DNA from: JBHHZJ01 sp046758005
GTDB lineage: Bacteria > Pseudomonadota > Alphaproteobacteria > Kiloniellales > J153
Length of the DNA stretch: 64,000 bases
Reading direction: 5' to 3'
Assembly (NCBI GenBank): GCA_046758005.1
Contig: JBHHZJ010000004.1
Coordinates: forward strand, 11,046 to 75,045
In this document: positions 36,239 to 44,903 of the stretch, piece by piece
Layout: each line of letters starts with the position of its first letter
How positions within the stretch are numbered: the stretch's first letter is position 1
The notes under the pieces: model-generated
Seen by the model: the letters and a program-made list of their open reading frames with translations, nothing else
What the model was told of the DNA's origin: nothing
Databases searched by the model: none
Program-made: the position numbers and the translations under genes

Positions 36239-37414
36239 GTGACCAAGATAAGCAAATCTCGAACCAGCAGTGAGCTCACGCAGCGTGCGGCCAGGGCCTT
36301 CACCCGCCGCACGCTCATGAAGGGCGCCGCCGCGGCGGGCGCCGTGGCGGCCGTCGGCCCGTTCGTAATCGGCGCCGAGGCGCGTGCGGCCGCGCGCGAG
36401 CTCAAGGTCATGATCTGGTCGGACTACATCCCGGACGAATTCAAGGACAAATTCGAGTCGAAGACCGGCCTGACGCTCAAGGTCACCGGCTACGGCTCGA
36501 ACGAGGAGCTCATCAACAAGATCAAGGCCACCAAGGGCCGCGGCTTCGACCTGATCGGGCCGACCTCGGTCCGCATGCTGCAGTGGAAGGACCTGGCACT
36601 GCTCCAGCCCTGGGACATGAGCCGGGTACCCACGGACCGCATCCTCAAGCCGATGCTGCAAACCTCTATCGATCACGGCAGTTGGGACGGCAAGAATTAC
36701 CACCTGCCGTACCTGTGGGGCACCGAAGCGCTGGCCTGGCGCACCGACAAGTGGTCGCGCGATTACAGGGACCTCACCTACGGCGACATGTACACCGAGG
36801 ACATGAAGGGCAAGATCATGGGGCGGCCTCATTCGATGATGCTGACCATGGGGCTCTACCTCGACCGCACGGGCCGGCTGCCGACCAACCGCATGCTCGA
36901 CGCCTACAAGGACGAGGAAAACATGCGGCGCATCTGGACCGAGATCACCAAGTTCGCGGTCGAACACAAGCCGTGGGTCAAACAGTTCTGGAACGACGCG
37001 GACGCCCAGATCAACGGCTTCATGCAGAACGACGTGGTCCTGGGCCAGTGCTGGGACGGGCCGCCGCTGCGCCTGAAGGCGGAGGGCAAGCCCGTCACCT
37101 ACATGGCGCCGATGGAAGGGGCGCTTACCTGGCTCGACGGTCTGTCAATGCCGATCGGGGCCAAGAACATCGACGGCGTCTACGCCTTCCTCGACGTTCT
37201 GTACACGCCGGAGAACGGCGGTCTGCTGGCCAACAAGACCGGGTACAACAGCGTCGCGGTGGACGCCGACAAGCACCTCTCCGCGCAGTCGCAGAAGAAC
37301 TTCCGCGAGGCCTATCCGCAGGATGCGTTGGAGAAGCTGTGGTGGTGGCCGCCGGAGCCGACGTGGTACGCCGGCATCCGCGCCGAGTACCGGGACAAGT
37401 TCGTCGCGGCGTAA
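36239..37414 (+). CDS. Tat-exported extracellular solute-binding protein, PotD-like
   Basis: The 391-residue binding protein begins with a GTG (AGGGAG 7 bp upstream). Its N-terminus carries a twin-Arg signal, FTRRTLMKG, followed by an Ala-rich hydrophobic stretch, so export by the Tat pathway is expected. The mature protein has the polyamine-binding (SBP_bac_8) look: LKVMIWSDYIPDEF, GFDLIGPTS, YHLPYLWGTEALAWRTD and IMGRPHSMM. It heads an operon with an ATPase and two permeases. PotD relatives bind polyamines, opines, glycine-betaine-like or other amino compounds. The operator and the linked taurine-type genes make an amino-sulfonate ligand possible, but this is inferred. Confidence 0.9.
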   Translation: MTKISKSRTSSELTQRAARAFTRRTLMKGAAAAGAVAAVGPFVIGAEARAAARELKVMIWSDYIPDEFKDKFESKTGLTLKVTGYGSNEELINKIKATKGRGFDLIGPTSVRMLQWKDLALLQPWDMSRVPTDRILKPMLQTSIDHGSWDGKNYHLPYLWGTEALAWRTDKWSRDYRDLTYGDMYTEDMKGKIMGRPHSMMLTMGLYLDRTGRLPTNRMLDAYKDEENMRRIWTEITKFAVEHKPWVKQFWNDADAQINGFMQNDVVLGQCWDGPPLRLKAEGKPVTYMAPMEGALTWLDGLSMPIGAKNIDGVYAFLDVLYTPENGGLLANKTGYNSVAVDADKHLSAQSQKNFREAYPQDALEKLWWWPPEPTWYAGIRAEYRDKFVAA

Positions 37415-37511
37415 GGCCGCGCCGTCGCGCCCGGAGCGGGCGCCCCGGCCGCGCGGCCGGGGCGCCTGCCCGGCGTTCCCCTTGCGAGCGTAGAGGGAGG
37501 GGGAAGACCAC

Positions 37512-38603
37512 ATGAGCGCCGACGTCGAACTCGATCATGTGACCATCCGATTCGGCGACTTCACTGCGGTCGACGACGCCAACCTGCGCATCGAAGACGG
37601 GGAGTTCTTCAGCTTCCTCGGGCCGTCCGGCTGCGGAAAGACCACGATTCTGCGCGCCATTTCCGGCTTTCTCGACCCGAGCGAGGGAGAGGTCCGCATC
37701 GGCGGCCGCAACATGTTCGGCATCGGCCCGAACAGGCGGCCGACCGCGCTCATCTTCCAGAACCTGGCGCTGTTCCCGCTCATGTCGGTGGCCGAGAACA
37801 TCGCCTTCGGGCTGGAGGTGCGCGGGGTCAGCAAGTACGAACGGCGCAAGCGGGCCGACGAGCTGCTCAACCTGATCGCGCTGACGGGACAGGGCGACAA
37901 GCTGGTCTACGAGCTTTCGGGCGGCCAACGGCAGCGCGTGGCCATCGCCCGGGCGCTGGCGGTGGAGCCGGAGGTGCTCTTGCTCGACGAGCCGCTCTCG
38001 GCGCTTGACCTCAAGCTGCGCCAACACATGCGCACCGAGCTCAGGGCCATCCAGAGGCGCGTCGGGATCACGTTCATCTACATCACGCACGACCAGGGCG
38101 AGGCACTCACCATGTCCGACCGCATCGCGGTCATGAGCCAGGGCATCATCCAGCAGATCAGCGACGGCGCCACGATTTACGACGACCCCGCCACCGCCTT
38201 CGTTGCCTCGTTCGTCGGCCAGAACAACCCGTTTCAGGGCAAGGTGGCGCGCGCCGATGGCGACTTCGCCCTGATCGAGACCAAATTCGGCCCCCTGCGC
38301 GGACGTAACCGCCAGAGCTTGAAAGAGGGTGATGCCGGCATCCTGTTCATCCGGCCGGAAGCGCTGTCGCTCACCGACGGCGCCGCCAACGGCGAGAACG
38401 TGATTGAAAGCGCGGTGATCAACCAGGAATTCGAAGGCCAGTTCGTCCGGGTCTACCTGGAAGGCGAAGGATACAAGCCCATCGGCCTGTCGGTGACCAA
38501 CGACGGCAGCAAGTCGCTGCCGCAGGTGGGGCAAACGGCGAAGGTCGCCTTCGAGGCCGGTCGTGCGGTCGTGCTACCGGCGGGGGCCTTGGCCGATGAG
38601 TGA
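37512..38603 (+). CDS. ABC transporter ATP-binding protein, PotA-like
   Basis: This 363-residue ATPase energises the transporter. Walker A is GPSGCGKTT, the Q-loop FQNLALFPLMSV, the signature LSGGQRQRVAIARAL, Walker B VLLLDEPLSALD and the H-loop YITHDQGEAL. A C-terminal TOBE domain (residues about 280-355) is present, as in PotA and UgpC. The start at 37512 has AGGGAGGGGGAAG upstream. The stop overlaps the next gene's ATG (ATGAGTGA), so translation is coupled to the first permease. Confidence 0.94.
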   Translation: MSADVELDHVTIRFGDFTAVDDANLRIEDGEFFSFLGPSGCGKTTILRAISGFLDPSEGEVRIGGRNMFGIGPNRRPTALIFQNLALFPLMSVAENIAFGLEVRGVSKYERRKRADELLNLIALTGQGDKLVYELSGGQRQRVAIARALAVEPEVLLLDEPLSALDLKLRQHMRTELRAIQRRVGITFIYITHDQGEALTMSDRIAVMSQGIIQQISDGATIYDDPATAFVASFVGQNNPFQGKVARADGDFALIETKFGPLRGRNRQSLKEGDAGILFIRPEALSLTDGAANGENVIESAVINQEFEGQFVRVYLEGEGYKPIGLSVTNDGSKSLPQVGQTAKVAFEAGRAVVLPAGALADE

Positions 38604-39606
38604 ATTCATCGGCCTCTTTCTGGCCGTGCTCCTGGCCCTTCTGGTGGCCCCGCACGTGCAGAAGCACGCCGATACCGTATGGACGGGCCTGACCAGATTC
38701 ACCTTCGTCCAGAGAAACGGCGTCGCCCTGTCCACGTACCTGGTGCTGACGGTGGTGGTCTGGACCCTGTTCATGATCATCCTGCCGCAGATCTACATGG
38801 TGGACTTCTCCTTCCGGCACAATCTGCTGCCGGCGGAGATCGGCGGGCCCAAGGACGTCTACACGTTGAAGAATTACGAGTACCTGATCTTCGGCCGGGC
38901 GGGCGACGAGGAGCTGTTCAACGTCCTCCACCTGAAGGTATTCGGCCGGACCATCCTCGCCAGCGTCCTGGTCACCCTCTTCGACTTCGCCGTCTGTTAC
39001 CCGATCGCCTACTACATGGCGCAGGTCGCCCGCGGCGGCAAATCCCGGCTTCTTGTGCTCTGTCTGATCCTGCCCTTCTGGGTCAACGAGATCCTGCGCG
39101 CCTTCGCGTTCCGGATCCTGTTCGGCACGGGCGGCGTCATCAACGCGGTGCTGACGGGACTCGGGTTGGTCGATCAGCCGATCGACTTCCTGAGGGCCGA
39201 CGTGGGCCTCTATGCCGGCTTGAGCTACGCGTACATCCTGCTGATGATCTTCCCGATCTACAACGCGATCGAGAGCCTGGACCACAATCAGATCGAGGCG
39301 GCCCGCGATCTCGGCAGCCCCTGGTGGCGGATCCATTTCCGTGTCGTGATGCCGCACGCCAAGCCGGGTATCGCCTCCGGGTGCACGATGGTCTTCATGC
39401 TGTCCGCCGGCGCGCTTGCGGTCCCGCAGATCCTCGGCGGGCCGAGCAGCCTGTGGTTCACCCAGATCATCTATCAGTGGTTCAACACGGGCGGCAACTG
39501 GCCGCAGGGCTCCGCATACGCCTTTGTTCTGCTGGTGTCGTCCATCGTGTTCGTGCTGGCCGTGATGCGGATCTTCAAGGTCAAGCTGGGGGAGATCGCG
39601 AAATGA
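38596..39606 (+). CDS. ABC transporter permease, PotB-like
   Basis: The 336-residue inner-membrane permease has an N-terminal helix, a loop and then the six-helix BPD_transp_1 core. The cytoplasmic EAA loop that contacts the ATPase reads IEAARDLGSPWWRIHFRVVMPHAKPG. The start at 38596 overlaps the end of the ATPase gene by eight bases, and the stop overlaps the next permease by four bases. An extra helix before the core (MSEFIGLFLAVLLALLVAP) makes it longer than PotB, which may be a feature of this subfamily. Confidence 0.93.
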   Translation: MSEFIGLFLAVLLALLVAPHVQKHADTVWTGLTRFTFVQRNGVALSTYLVLTVVVWTLFMIILPQIYMVDFSFRHNLLPAEIGGPKDVYTLKNYEYLIFGRAGDEELFNVLHLKVFGRTILASVLVTLFDFAVCYPIAYYMAQVARGGKSRLLVLCLILPFWVNEILRAFAFRILFGTGGVINAVLTGLGLVDQPIDFLRADVGLYAGLSYAYILLMIFPIYNAIESLDHNQIEAARDLGSPWWRIHFRVVMPHAKPGIASGCTMVFMLSAGALAVPQILGGPSSLWFTQIIYQWFNTGGNWPQGSAYAFVLLVSSIVFVLAVMRIFKVKLGEIAK

Positions 39607-40505
39607 GGTCCGCGACCGTCATGAAGGTCATGGTCGGCTTCTACATCGTGCTGTTCTTCGGCTACCTGTTCGGCCCCCTGGTCATGATGGGGACCGCCGC
39701 TTTCAACAACAGCTCCTTCCCCCAGGTGACGCCGTGGGAAGGATTTACCCTTAGGTGGTTCGGAGAGATCGTGCGGCAAAGCAACATGGTCGAGGGCATC
39801 ACCAACAGCCTGTGGATCGGCCTGGGCGTGGTCTTCCTCGCGGTGCCCATCGGCCTGGCCGCCGCGCTGATGATGACCCAGATCTACGAGCGGGTCCGTC
39901 CCATCTATTACACCATCGTGGTCTCGCCGGTGCTGACGCCGGGCGTGATCCTCGGGATTTCGACCCTGGTGTTCTGGGACAAACTGGGCACCCTGGCCCA
40001 AGCGGAGTACGAGTCCCTTTATTACAATGGGATGTTCCTGACGATCATCGGCCAATCCACCTTCATTTCCGCCTATTGCATGCTCGTGTTCCTGGCCCGG
40101 CTGCAGCGCTTCGACCGGACCCAGGAGGAGGCCGCCCTGGACCTCGGCGCGACCCACGCCCAGGTGTTCTGGAAGATTCTGATCCCCTTCCTCAGGCCGG
40201 CGATTTTCTCCGCCGCGGTCCTGGCGTTTTTGACCTCGTTCGAGAACTACAACACGACCGTGTTCACCATCCAGGCGGACAGTACGCTCACCACCGTGCT
40301 GGCCGGCAAGGTCAGGCTGGGCACCAAGCCGGACATCAGCGCGCTCGCCGTGATCATCGTCGCGATCACGCTGCTTGGGGCGGTGACGCACGAGATCATG
40401 CGCCGGCGCGAGATGGCCAAGCAAGAAGTGGCGCGGGAAGCCGCGAAACGGGCCGAGGCCGCCGCGGACATGCAACTCGCGGCGCGGCCCCTCACCGCCT
40501 CGTAG
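39603..40505 (+). CDS. ABC transporter permease, PotC-like
   Basis: The 300-residue second permease starts at the ATG at 39603, overlapping the preceding stop as ATGA. Six membrane helices and the EAA loop QEEAALDLGATHAQVFWKILIPF are visible. The C-terminal 35 residues are a charged cytoplasmic tail (RRREMAKQEVAREAAKRAE) longer than usual. Together with the binding protein and ATPase it completes a PotABCD-type importer. The longer frame from 38679 is a shadow inside the first permease. Confidence 0.93.
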   Translation: MRSATVMKVMVGFYIVLFFGYLFGPLVMMGTAAFNNSSFPQVTPWEGFTLRWFGEIVRQSNMVEGITNSLWIGLGVVFLAVPIGLAAALMMTQIYERVRPIYYTIVVSPVLTPGVILGISTLVFWDKLGTLAQAEYESLYYNGMFLTIIGQSTFISAYCMLVFLARLQRFDRTQEEAALDLGATHAQVFWKILIPFLRPAIFSAAVLAFLTSFENYNTTVFTIQADSTLTTVLAGKVRLGTKPDISALAVIIVAITLLGAVTHEIMRRREMAKQEVAREAAKRAEAAADMQLAARPLTAS

Positions 40506-40561
40506 GGTCGAGGCGACCGCTCCGGGCACGGCCGCGGTTCGACGCCCGAAGGAGGCTGACG

Positions 40562-40915
40562 ATGCGCAAAAAAACAGGGGCGCTTGCCTTGCTCCTCGTC
40601 GCCTATGCTGCCGCGGCCGCCGCACAGGCGTGCGAGGACGGCCAGGTCCTCAATCCCGGCGAGAGCTGTATTGTCACCGTCAAATGGGGCCATGACCACA
40701 CGATCACCGGCGCGTTTCCGGCCAACGGCGAAAACTACATCGAGTTCAGCCACGTCGAAGGCCAATGCAATGTGGCCCTGTTCGGGCCCGCCGAGGGCCT
40801 GCTCGGACCGGACCAGCCGCCGCTCAAGAGCGCCGCTCCCGGCGAGTACCACCTGTTCACGCGCGCGATCACGGTGGCAAAGCAAACCTGCAGATATCGC
40901 GTCGCCGTCGACTGA
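40562..40915 (+). CDS. Small exported four-cysteine protein, unknown
   Basis: The 117-residue protein starts at 40562 with AAGGAGG 6 bp upstream. It has a signal peptide (LALLLVAYAAAAAAQA) cleaved just before the first Cys. The mature part of about 95 residues has four Cys, enough for two disulfides (ACEDG, SCIVT, QCNVA, TCRYR), and many beta-prone residues, with no membrane segment after the signal. It lies 56 bp after the second permease, so it is probably the fifth gene of the operon. I do not recognise the family; it might be an accessory periplasmic protein of the transporter. Confidence 0.75.
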   Translation: MRKKTGALALLLVAYAAAAAAQACEDGQVLNPGESCIVTVKWGHDHTITGAFPANGENYIEFSHVEGQCNVALFGPAEGLLGPDQPPLKSAAPGEYHLFTRAITVAKQTCRYRVAVD

Positions 40916-40969
40916 ACGCCGAACTTCTCTGATGGGGCGCCCGCGACGGTTCGGCGGCTGCGCAGCCGG

Positions 40970-41005
40970 ATCACGACTTTCTCGGAAAAAATCACGACTT
41001 TGTGA
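40970..41005 (+). repeat. Direct repeat ATCACGACTTT with overlapping TCAC/GTGA half-sites
   Basis: ATCACGACTTT occurs at 40970-40980 and 40991-41001, exactly 21 bp (two helical turns) apart. The second copy continues into TCAC-N6-GTGA (40992-41005). It lies 143-178 bp upstream of the membrane-protein start at 41148 and may be an operator. A perfect palindrome, CGGCTGCGCAGCCG (40955-40968), lies just before it. Confidence 0.4.
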
Positions 41006-41147
41006 TCGCCGTCACTGCGGGTTCGCCCGCGCCTCCCAAAATAGCGAGAGCAGATAACCGATCCTGCCGGTGTGGTTCCCGGTGAAGGCCGCGCCGAACG
41101 CACTCCGGTCTGACATGAGCCGGGGAGAAGTTACGGGAGGTTTGTCA

Positions 41148-42854
41148 ATGGGTACGATCGAAGATCTCACTCCTTGGATCGGCGCGTCAATCGTCGTCGC
41201 CGTCGCGATTTCCCACTTCAACGCTCCGCCGCCGCCACGGCCGCACCTGCCCAAGGGCGTGCCCCGTTTGGTGGGCACCATGGTCAAGTGGTTCAAGGCC
41301 GGGGATGAGCGTGCCGGGAGCCTGCTCGCTTACTATCCGCCGCCGCGCGCGAACACGACCCTGCTCAAGTTCGAGCTTTGCCGGGCGGCTTACGTGGTGC
41401 TCGGGCTCGTAATCTACCTCACTCTTAACGCGGCCCCGATCGTGCGCGGACAGTTCGAACAGATCATGGTTATCGCCAGCGGCGTCATTCCGGGTGCCGA
41501 GGCCATTTCCTTGGCGCAGGCCGGACCCCTGGTCCTCGGTTTCATCGTCGCGGTGATCCTTCCCGCCATGCCGCCGTTCAAGGGCGCCGACGAGAGCATA
41601 CGGCGCGCGCTCTACGAGGGCGCTTCGATCCCGGCCCGCCAGCTTCGCGAGAGCTCCCGCTTGAAAGAGGCGGAGTACGAGCCGGATCAACAGCTGTTGG
41701 AACGGGTGCGCCACAAGCTGGCGCCCGAGGGCTTCGATCCCTCGGACATCGTCTACAAGCCGGGGAAACCGACGACCCGCTCCCTGTGGACCAAGTGCTG
41801 CCTGCTGATCCAGCACATGCGGGATTGGCAAGTGGACAACAGGTACTCGACCGCATTCGCCGTGCTCGCGGAGCCGGACGGGGGGACCCGAAGCATCGAG
41901 CGGATCGAGCAGGCCCACGCCGCGCTCATGGGCGATGCGAAGGCGTGTCTCAAGGCCCTGCGCGAGCAGCGCCACGCCCCCGAGACCGCCGAGCGCGAGG
42001 AGAAATTCCGCCGGAATTGCAAGGACCTCCTGCTCATGGTCTACCATCTGCTCAGCCGTGTCTCGCTTCACTCCCATTACAGCGACCGGGAGCGTGTCCG
42101 CTGTATGGGCGAGATCGGCTTCCGGTTGCAGCCGGATCGGGGCGGGCCCGTCCCGGACGGCCACGACCTGGCGTACCTGGGCATCCTGTTGGGGGCAGTC
42201 CTTATGCTGCCGTTGTCGTTCGTGCTCGGCTTCACCAAGGCTTTGATCATCGCGGCGATCATGTATTCCGTCGTGCTCATGCCCGTGATGCTGGCGCACT
42301 GGTTCCACGGCTTCACCGGTGGCGCGCAACGGCTGGCGTTCCCGATCGTCTCGGGCCTCGCGGCCGCCTCGGTGGGCGCGGCGATCGGTATAGTCTGCTT
42401 CGAGTCCGGCGATCTCATGGCGGGCTGGGAGCGCTACGCGGCAAGGTCCTATCCGTGGAGCGCGCTGCACGCCCTGCTCTCCGCGCTGATCGCCTGGCGC
42501 ATGGGGGCCGGCAGCTACCCCGACAGCAGAAGACTCACGGGACTCGCCCGCTACAGGGAATGGGGCAGCCTGCGTGACGCGGCGATTTTCGCCGTAGCGG
42601 TTGCGGTGTTGATGACGCAGTACGTCCTGCCGAGGTTCGCCACGCTGATCGACAAGCCGGACATCGCGACCGACCCGGTGCGCGTGGCCATCGGCACACT
42701 GGCCGCCGCCGTCATCGGCTTCCTGGTGCCCACATGGTACCGCGCAAACCTCCGCCGGATGGCGACGCACGCCGATACCGCCCCGCCGGCGCCGGATCGT
42801 GTTGATCCGGCCCCGCCGCACGCCTCGCCGGAACGGCTGCGGCCCGCGGCGTGA
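41148..42854 (+). CDS. Large polytopic membrane protein, unknown
   Basis: The 568-residue protein starts at 41148 with GGGAGG 7 bp upstream. An in-frame ATG at 41070 gives an implausible polar extension. I count three hydrophobic segments in residues 8-145, then about 210 mostly hydrophilic residues with many Arg and Glu (probably cytoplasmic). Five to six more helices follow in 335-545 (for example LGILLGAVLMLPLSFVLG, ALIIAAIMYSVVLMPVMLA, AAIFAVAVAVLMTQYVLP). The tail is Pro/Ala/Asp-rich. I do not recognise a family or catalytic motif. It stands alone between the plus-strand transporter operon and the minus-strand catabolic block. A sensor, channel or transporter role cannot be decided. Confidence 0.85.
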   Translation: MGTIEDLTPWIGASIVVAVAISHFNAPPPPRPHLPKGVPRLVGTMVKWFKAGDERAGSLLAYYPPPRANTTLLKFELCRAAYVVLGLVIYLTLNAAPIVRGQFEQIMVIASGVIPGAEAISLAQAGPLVLGFIVAVILPAMPPFKGADESIRRALYEGASIPARQLRESSRLKEAEYEPDQQLLERVRHKLAPEGFDPSDIVYKPGKPTTRSLWTKCCLLIQHMRDWQVDNRYSTAFAVLAEPDGGTRSIERIEQAHAALMGDAKACLKALREQRHAPETAEREEKFRRNCKDLLLMVYHLLSRVSLHSHYSDRERVRCMGEIGFRLQPDRGGPVPDGHDLAYLGILLGAVLMLPLSFVLGFTKALIIAAIMYSVVLMPVMLAHWFHGFTGGAQRLAFPIVSGLAAASVGAAIGIVCFESGDLMAGWERYAARSYPWSALHALLSALIAWRMGAGSYPDSRRLTGLARYREWGSLRDAAIFAVAVAVLMTQYVLPRFATLIDKPDIATDPVRVAIGTLAAAVIGFLVPTWYRANLRRMATHADTAPPAPDRVDPAPPHASPERLRPAA

Positions 42855-42931
42855 CGCTTTGCACGGTGTCGCCGCCTTTCGGAGGTCCTTCACACCCGCC
42901 TTGATGCCCGCGCCGGCCCGGCCCGAACCGG

Positions 42932-43309
42932 CTACGACATCCTTGGCGGATCGCTGAAAAACTCCCCGATCACTTCTTTCTTGGTGTCGATCGAGACCTG
43001 GGACAGCGCCATGGCCTTGCCGTGCTGGGTCCAGCCCATCTTGAGGTAGACGGTCTTCTCCAGGCGCAGGATGTCCATGTAGGCGCGGTAATGGGCGATA
43101 TCGAGGTGGGCGGTCGCGGTCTGCGCCTCGAAATCGCCGGTCGGCTTGGGCGGCTCGTCCGCGCCGTAGGCCTCGAACACGGCGACGGCCCGGTTGGCGT
43201 TGTCGTCGTCGTACAGGCGCACGGTGATGTAGGAGTGCGCGTGGTCCGCGGCCCGCTTGGTGAGCACCTGGACCGTGTACCTGGTGATTCGGTGAACCGT
43301 GATGGACAT
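42932..43309 (-). CDS. Small soluble protein of unknown function
   Basis: This 125-residue protein (MSITVHRITRYTVQV start) has no signal peptide or membrane segment. It is predicted mostly beta with a basic C-terminal third. Notable stretches are HAHSYITVRLYDDDN, DIAHYRAYMDIL and a KMGWTQHG block. I do not recognise a family. It is the last gene of the minus-strand block, 114 bp after the aminotransferase gene, so co-transcription is possible. A role in the same pathway is inference. Confidence 0.7.
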   Translation of the reverse strand: MSITVHRITRYTVQVLTKRAADHAHSYITVRLYDDDNANRAVAVFEAYGADEPPKPTGDFEAQTATAHLDIAHYRAYMDILRLEKTVYLKMGWTQHGKAMALSQVSIDTKKEVIGEFFSDPPRMS

Positions 43310-43423
43310 TTCGTGGCGCTCGCTCGCTCAACCTGACCCGCATGGTCAGACGGTGGTGGACGGCCATCGCCCGGCGCCCACCGCCCTCCCCTCTCGCTGG
43401 AAGGCCGGTCACGGGGGGATTCG

Positions 43424-44743
43424 TCAGTGCGTCTTCAGCACCTCGCGCAGCTTGGTGAACAACTCGTCGATGTGCCTTTCTTCGCAGATGAGCGGTGGTG
43501 AAACCAGCACGGTGTCGCCGGTCAGCTTGACGATGAGCCCGGCGTCGTAAAGCTGCTGCGTCACCGCCAACCCGCGCAGGCCGGGCGCGTCCTTGGGTGC
43601 GAGGTCGATGCCGCCCAGCATGCCGTAGCCGCGGATGTCGGTCACCACGGCCAGGTCCTGCAGCGCGTACAGGGCCTCGAGGAAGGACGGTGACATCCTG
43701 GCCGCTCTCTCCACGAGCTGCTCCCGCTCGAAGATGTCCCGGGTGCTGATGGCCGCCGCCGTCGCGACCGGGCAGCCGGAGTAGGTGTAGCCGTGGAACA
43801 GCTCGACCGAGGTCTCCGGCACGGCGCTCGTGATCGTCTCGTAGATCCGGTCGCTCACAGCCACCGCGCCCATGGGCACGACACCGTTGGTCAGCGCCTT
43901 GGCCATGGTGATCATGTCCGGCACGGTGCCGAAGCTGTCGGAGCCGAACTGTTTTCCCGTCCGTCCGAAGGCGCAGATCACCTCGTCGAAGATGAGCAGG
44001 ATGTGGTGCCGGTCGCAGATCTCCCGCAGACGGCTGAGATAGCCCTTGGGCGGGACCAAGCAGCCCGTCGAGCCCGCGATCGGCTCGACGATGCAGGCGG
44101 CGATGGAATCGGGGCCGTGCAGGTCCACGAAGCGTTGCAGGTCATCGGCGAGCTCCGCCCCGGTCTCGGGCTGACCCACGGTAAACCTGTGTTCGGGCAG
44201 GAGGGTGTGACGCAGGTGCAGGACGCCGGGCAGGCCCAGCCCGAAGGCCTGCTTGTTCTTCACCATGCCGGCGACCGAAACCCCGCCGAAGTTGACGCCG
44301 TGGTAGGCGCGCTCGCGCCCGACCAGGCGCATGCGTTGCCCCTCGCCGCGGGCCCTGTGGTAGGCGAGCGCGATTTTGAGCGCGCTGTCCACGGCCTCGG
44401 AGCCGGAATTGGCGAAGAACACGTGGTTCAGGTCGCCCGGAGTGATCGCCGCAAGGCGCCGGGACAGCTCGAAGCTGCCGGGGGTGCCGTACTGGAACGG
44501 CGGGGCGTAATCCAGCTCGATCAGCGTGCCCTGCACGGCCTCGGCGATCTCGCGCCGCCCATGGCCGGCGGCCACGCAGAACAGGCCCGCGGAGCCGTCG
44601 AGGACCTTGTCGCCCTTGTGGGTCGTGTAGTACATGCCCTCTGCGCCGACGATGAGGCGCGGGTTCGCCTTGAAATGCCGGTTCGCGGTGAACGGCATCC
44701 AGTGCTGCTCGAGCGAGTTGGGGATCTTCGGTATCGTCGTCAT
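43424..44743 (-). CDS. Omega-amino acid:pyruvate aminotransferase (class III), candidate taurine aminotransferase
   Basis: This 439-residue PLP enzyme resembles beta-alanine:pyruvate transaminases: LEQHWMPFTANRHFKANPRLI at the N-terminus, NSGSEAVDSALK, YHGVNFGGVSV, D253 in FDEV, and PLP Lys K282 in TMAKALTNG. Such enzymes move a terminal amino group from an omega-amino acid to pyruvate, making L-alanine. Next to ald and with xsc in the same window, the parsimonious substrate is taurine (product sulfoacetaldehyde). Classical Tpa has a different N-terminus, so beta-alanine or 4-aminobutyrate remain alternatives. It has its own direct-repeat operator 64 bp upstream. Confidence 0.88.
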   Translation of the reverse strand: MTTIPKIPNSLEQHWMPFTANRHFKANPRLIVGAEGMYYTTHKGDKVLDGSAGLFCVAAGHGRREIAEAVQGTLIELDYAPPFQYGTPGSFELSRRLAAITPGDLNHVFFANSGSEAVDSALKIALAYHRARGEGQRMRLVGRERAYHGVNFGGVSVAGMVKNKQAFGLGLPGVLHLRHTLLPEHRFTVGQPETGAELADDLQRFVDLHGPDSIAACIVEPIAGSTGCLVPPKGYLSRLREICDRHHILLIFDEVICAFGRTGKQFGSDSFGTVPDMITMAKALTNGVVPMGAVAVSDRIYETITSAVPETSVELFHGYTYSGCPVATAAAISTRDIFEREQLVERAARMSPSFLEALYALQDLAVVTDIRGYGMLGGIDLAPKDAPGLRGLAVTQQLYDAGLIVKLTGDTVLVSPPLICEERHIDELFTKLREVLKTH

Positions 44744-44779
44744 GAGCGTGGCCTGTTCAGCGGGAGGTGCAGCCCGGAC

Positions 44780-44839
44780 AGCTTAGTCTCGGGGGCCATT
44801 TGCGGCCTAGGACCAGTTCGCCGATTTCTTTGAGGCCAA
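44780..44839 (-). promoter_or_regulatory. MocR/TauR-type direct-repeat operator and -10 box upstream of the aminotransferase
   Basis: Read on the minus strand: box 1 TTGGCCTCAA (44830-44839), a 13-bp spacer, box 2 CTGGTCCTAG (44807-44816), 21 bp, then TAAGCT (44780-44785), 37 bp before the ATG at 44743. It has the same geometry as the site before the flavoprotein operon. Confidence 0.6.
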
Positions 44840-44875
44840 GGGACCCGGCCCGGCCGGGGCTTCGTGTGGGCCAGG

Positions 44876-44895
44876 GCGCGCCCCCCCGGGCGCGC
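44876..44895 (-). other. GC-rich hairpin after the iron-type alcohol dehydrogenase gene
   Basis: GCGCGCCC (44876-44883) pairs with GGGCGCGC (44888-44895) around a 4-base loop, 9 bp after the stop of the 44904-46211 gene on the minus strand. No T-run follows, so it is at best an attenuator or mRNA-end structure. Confidence 0.35.
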
Positions 44896-44903
44896 TCGCC
44901 CGG

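Noticed and set aside
44876..44895. GC-rich hairpin as a rho-independent terminator
   Set aside because: No T-run follows on the minus strand.
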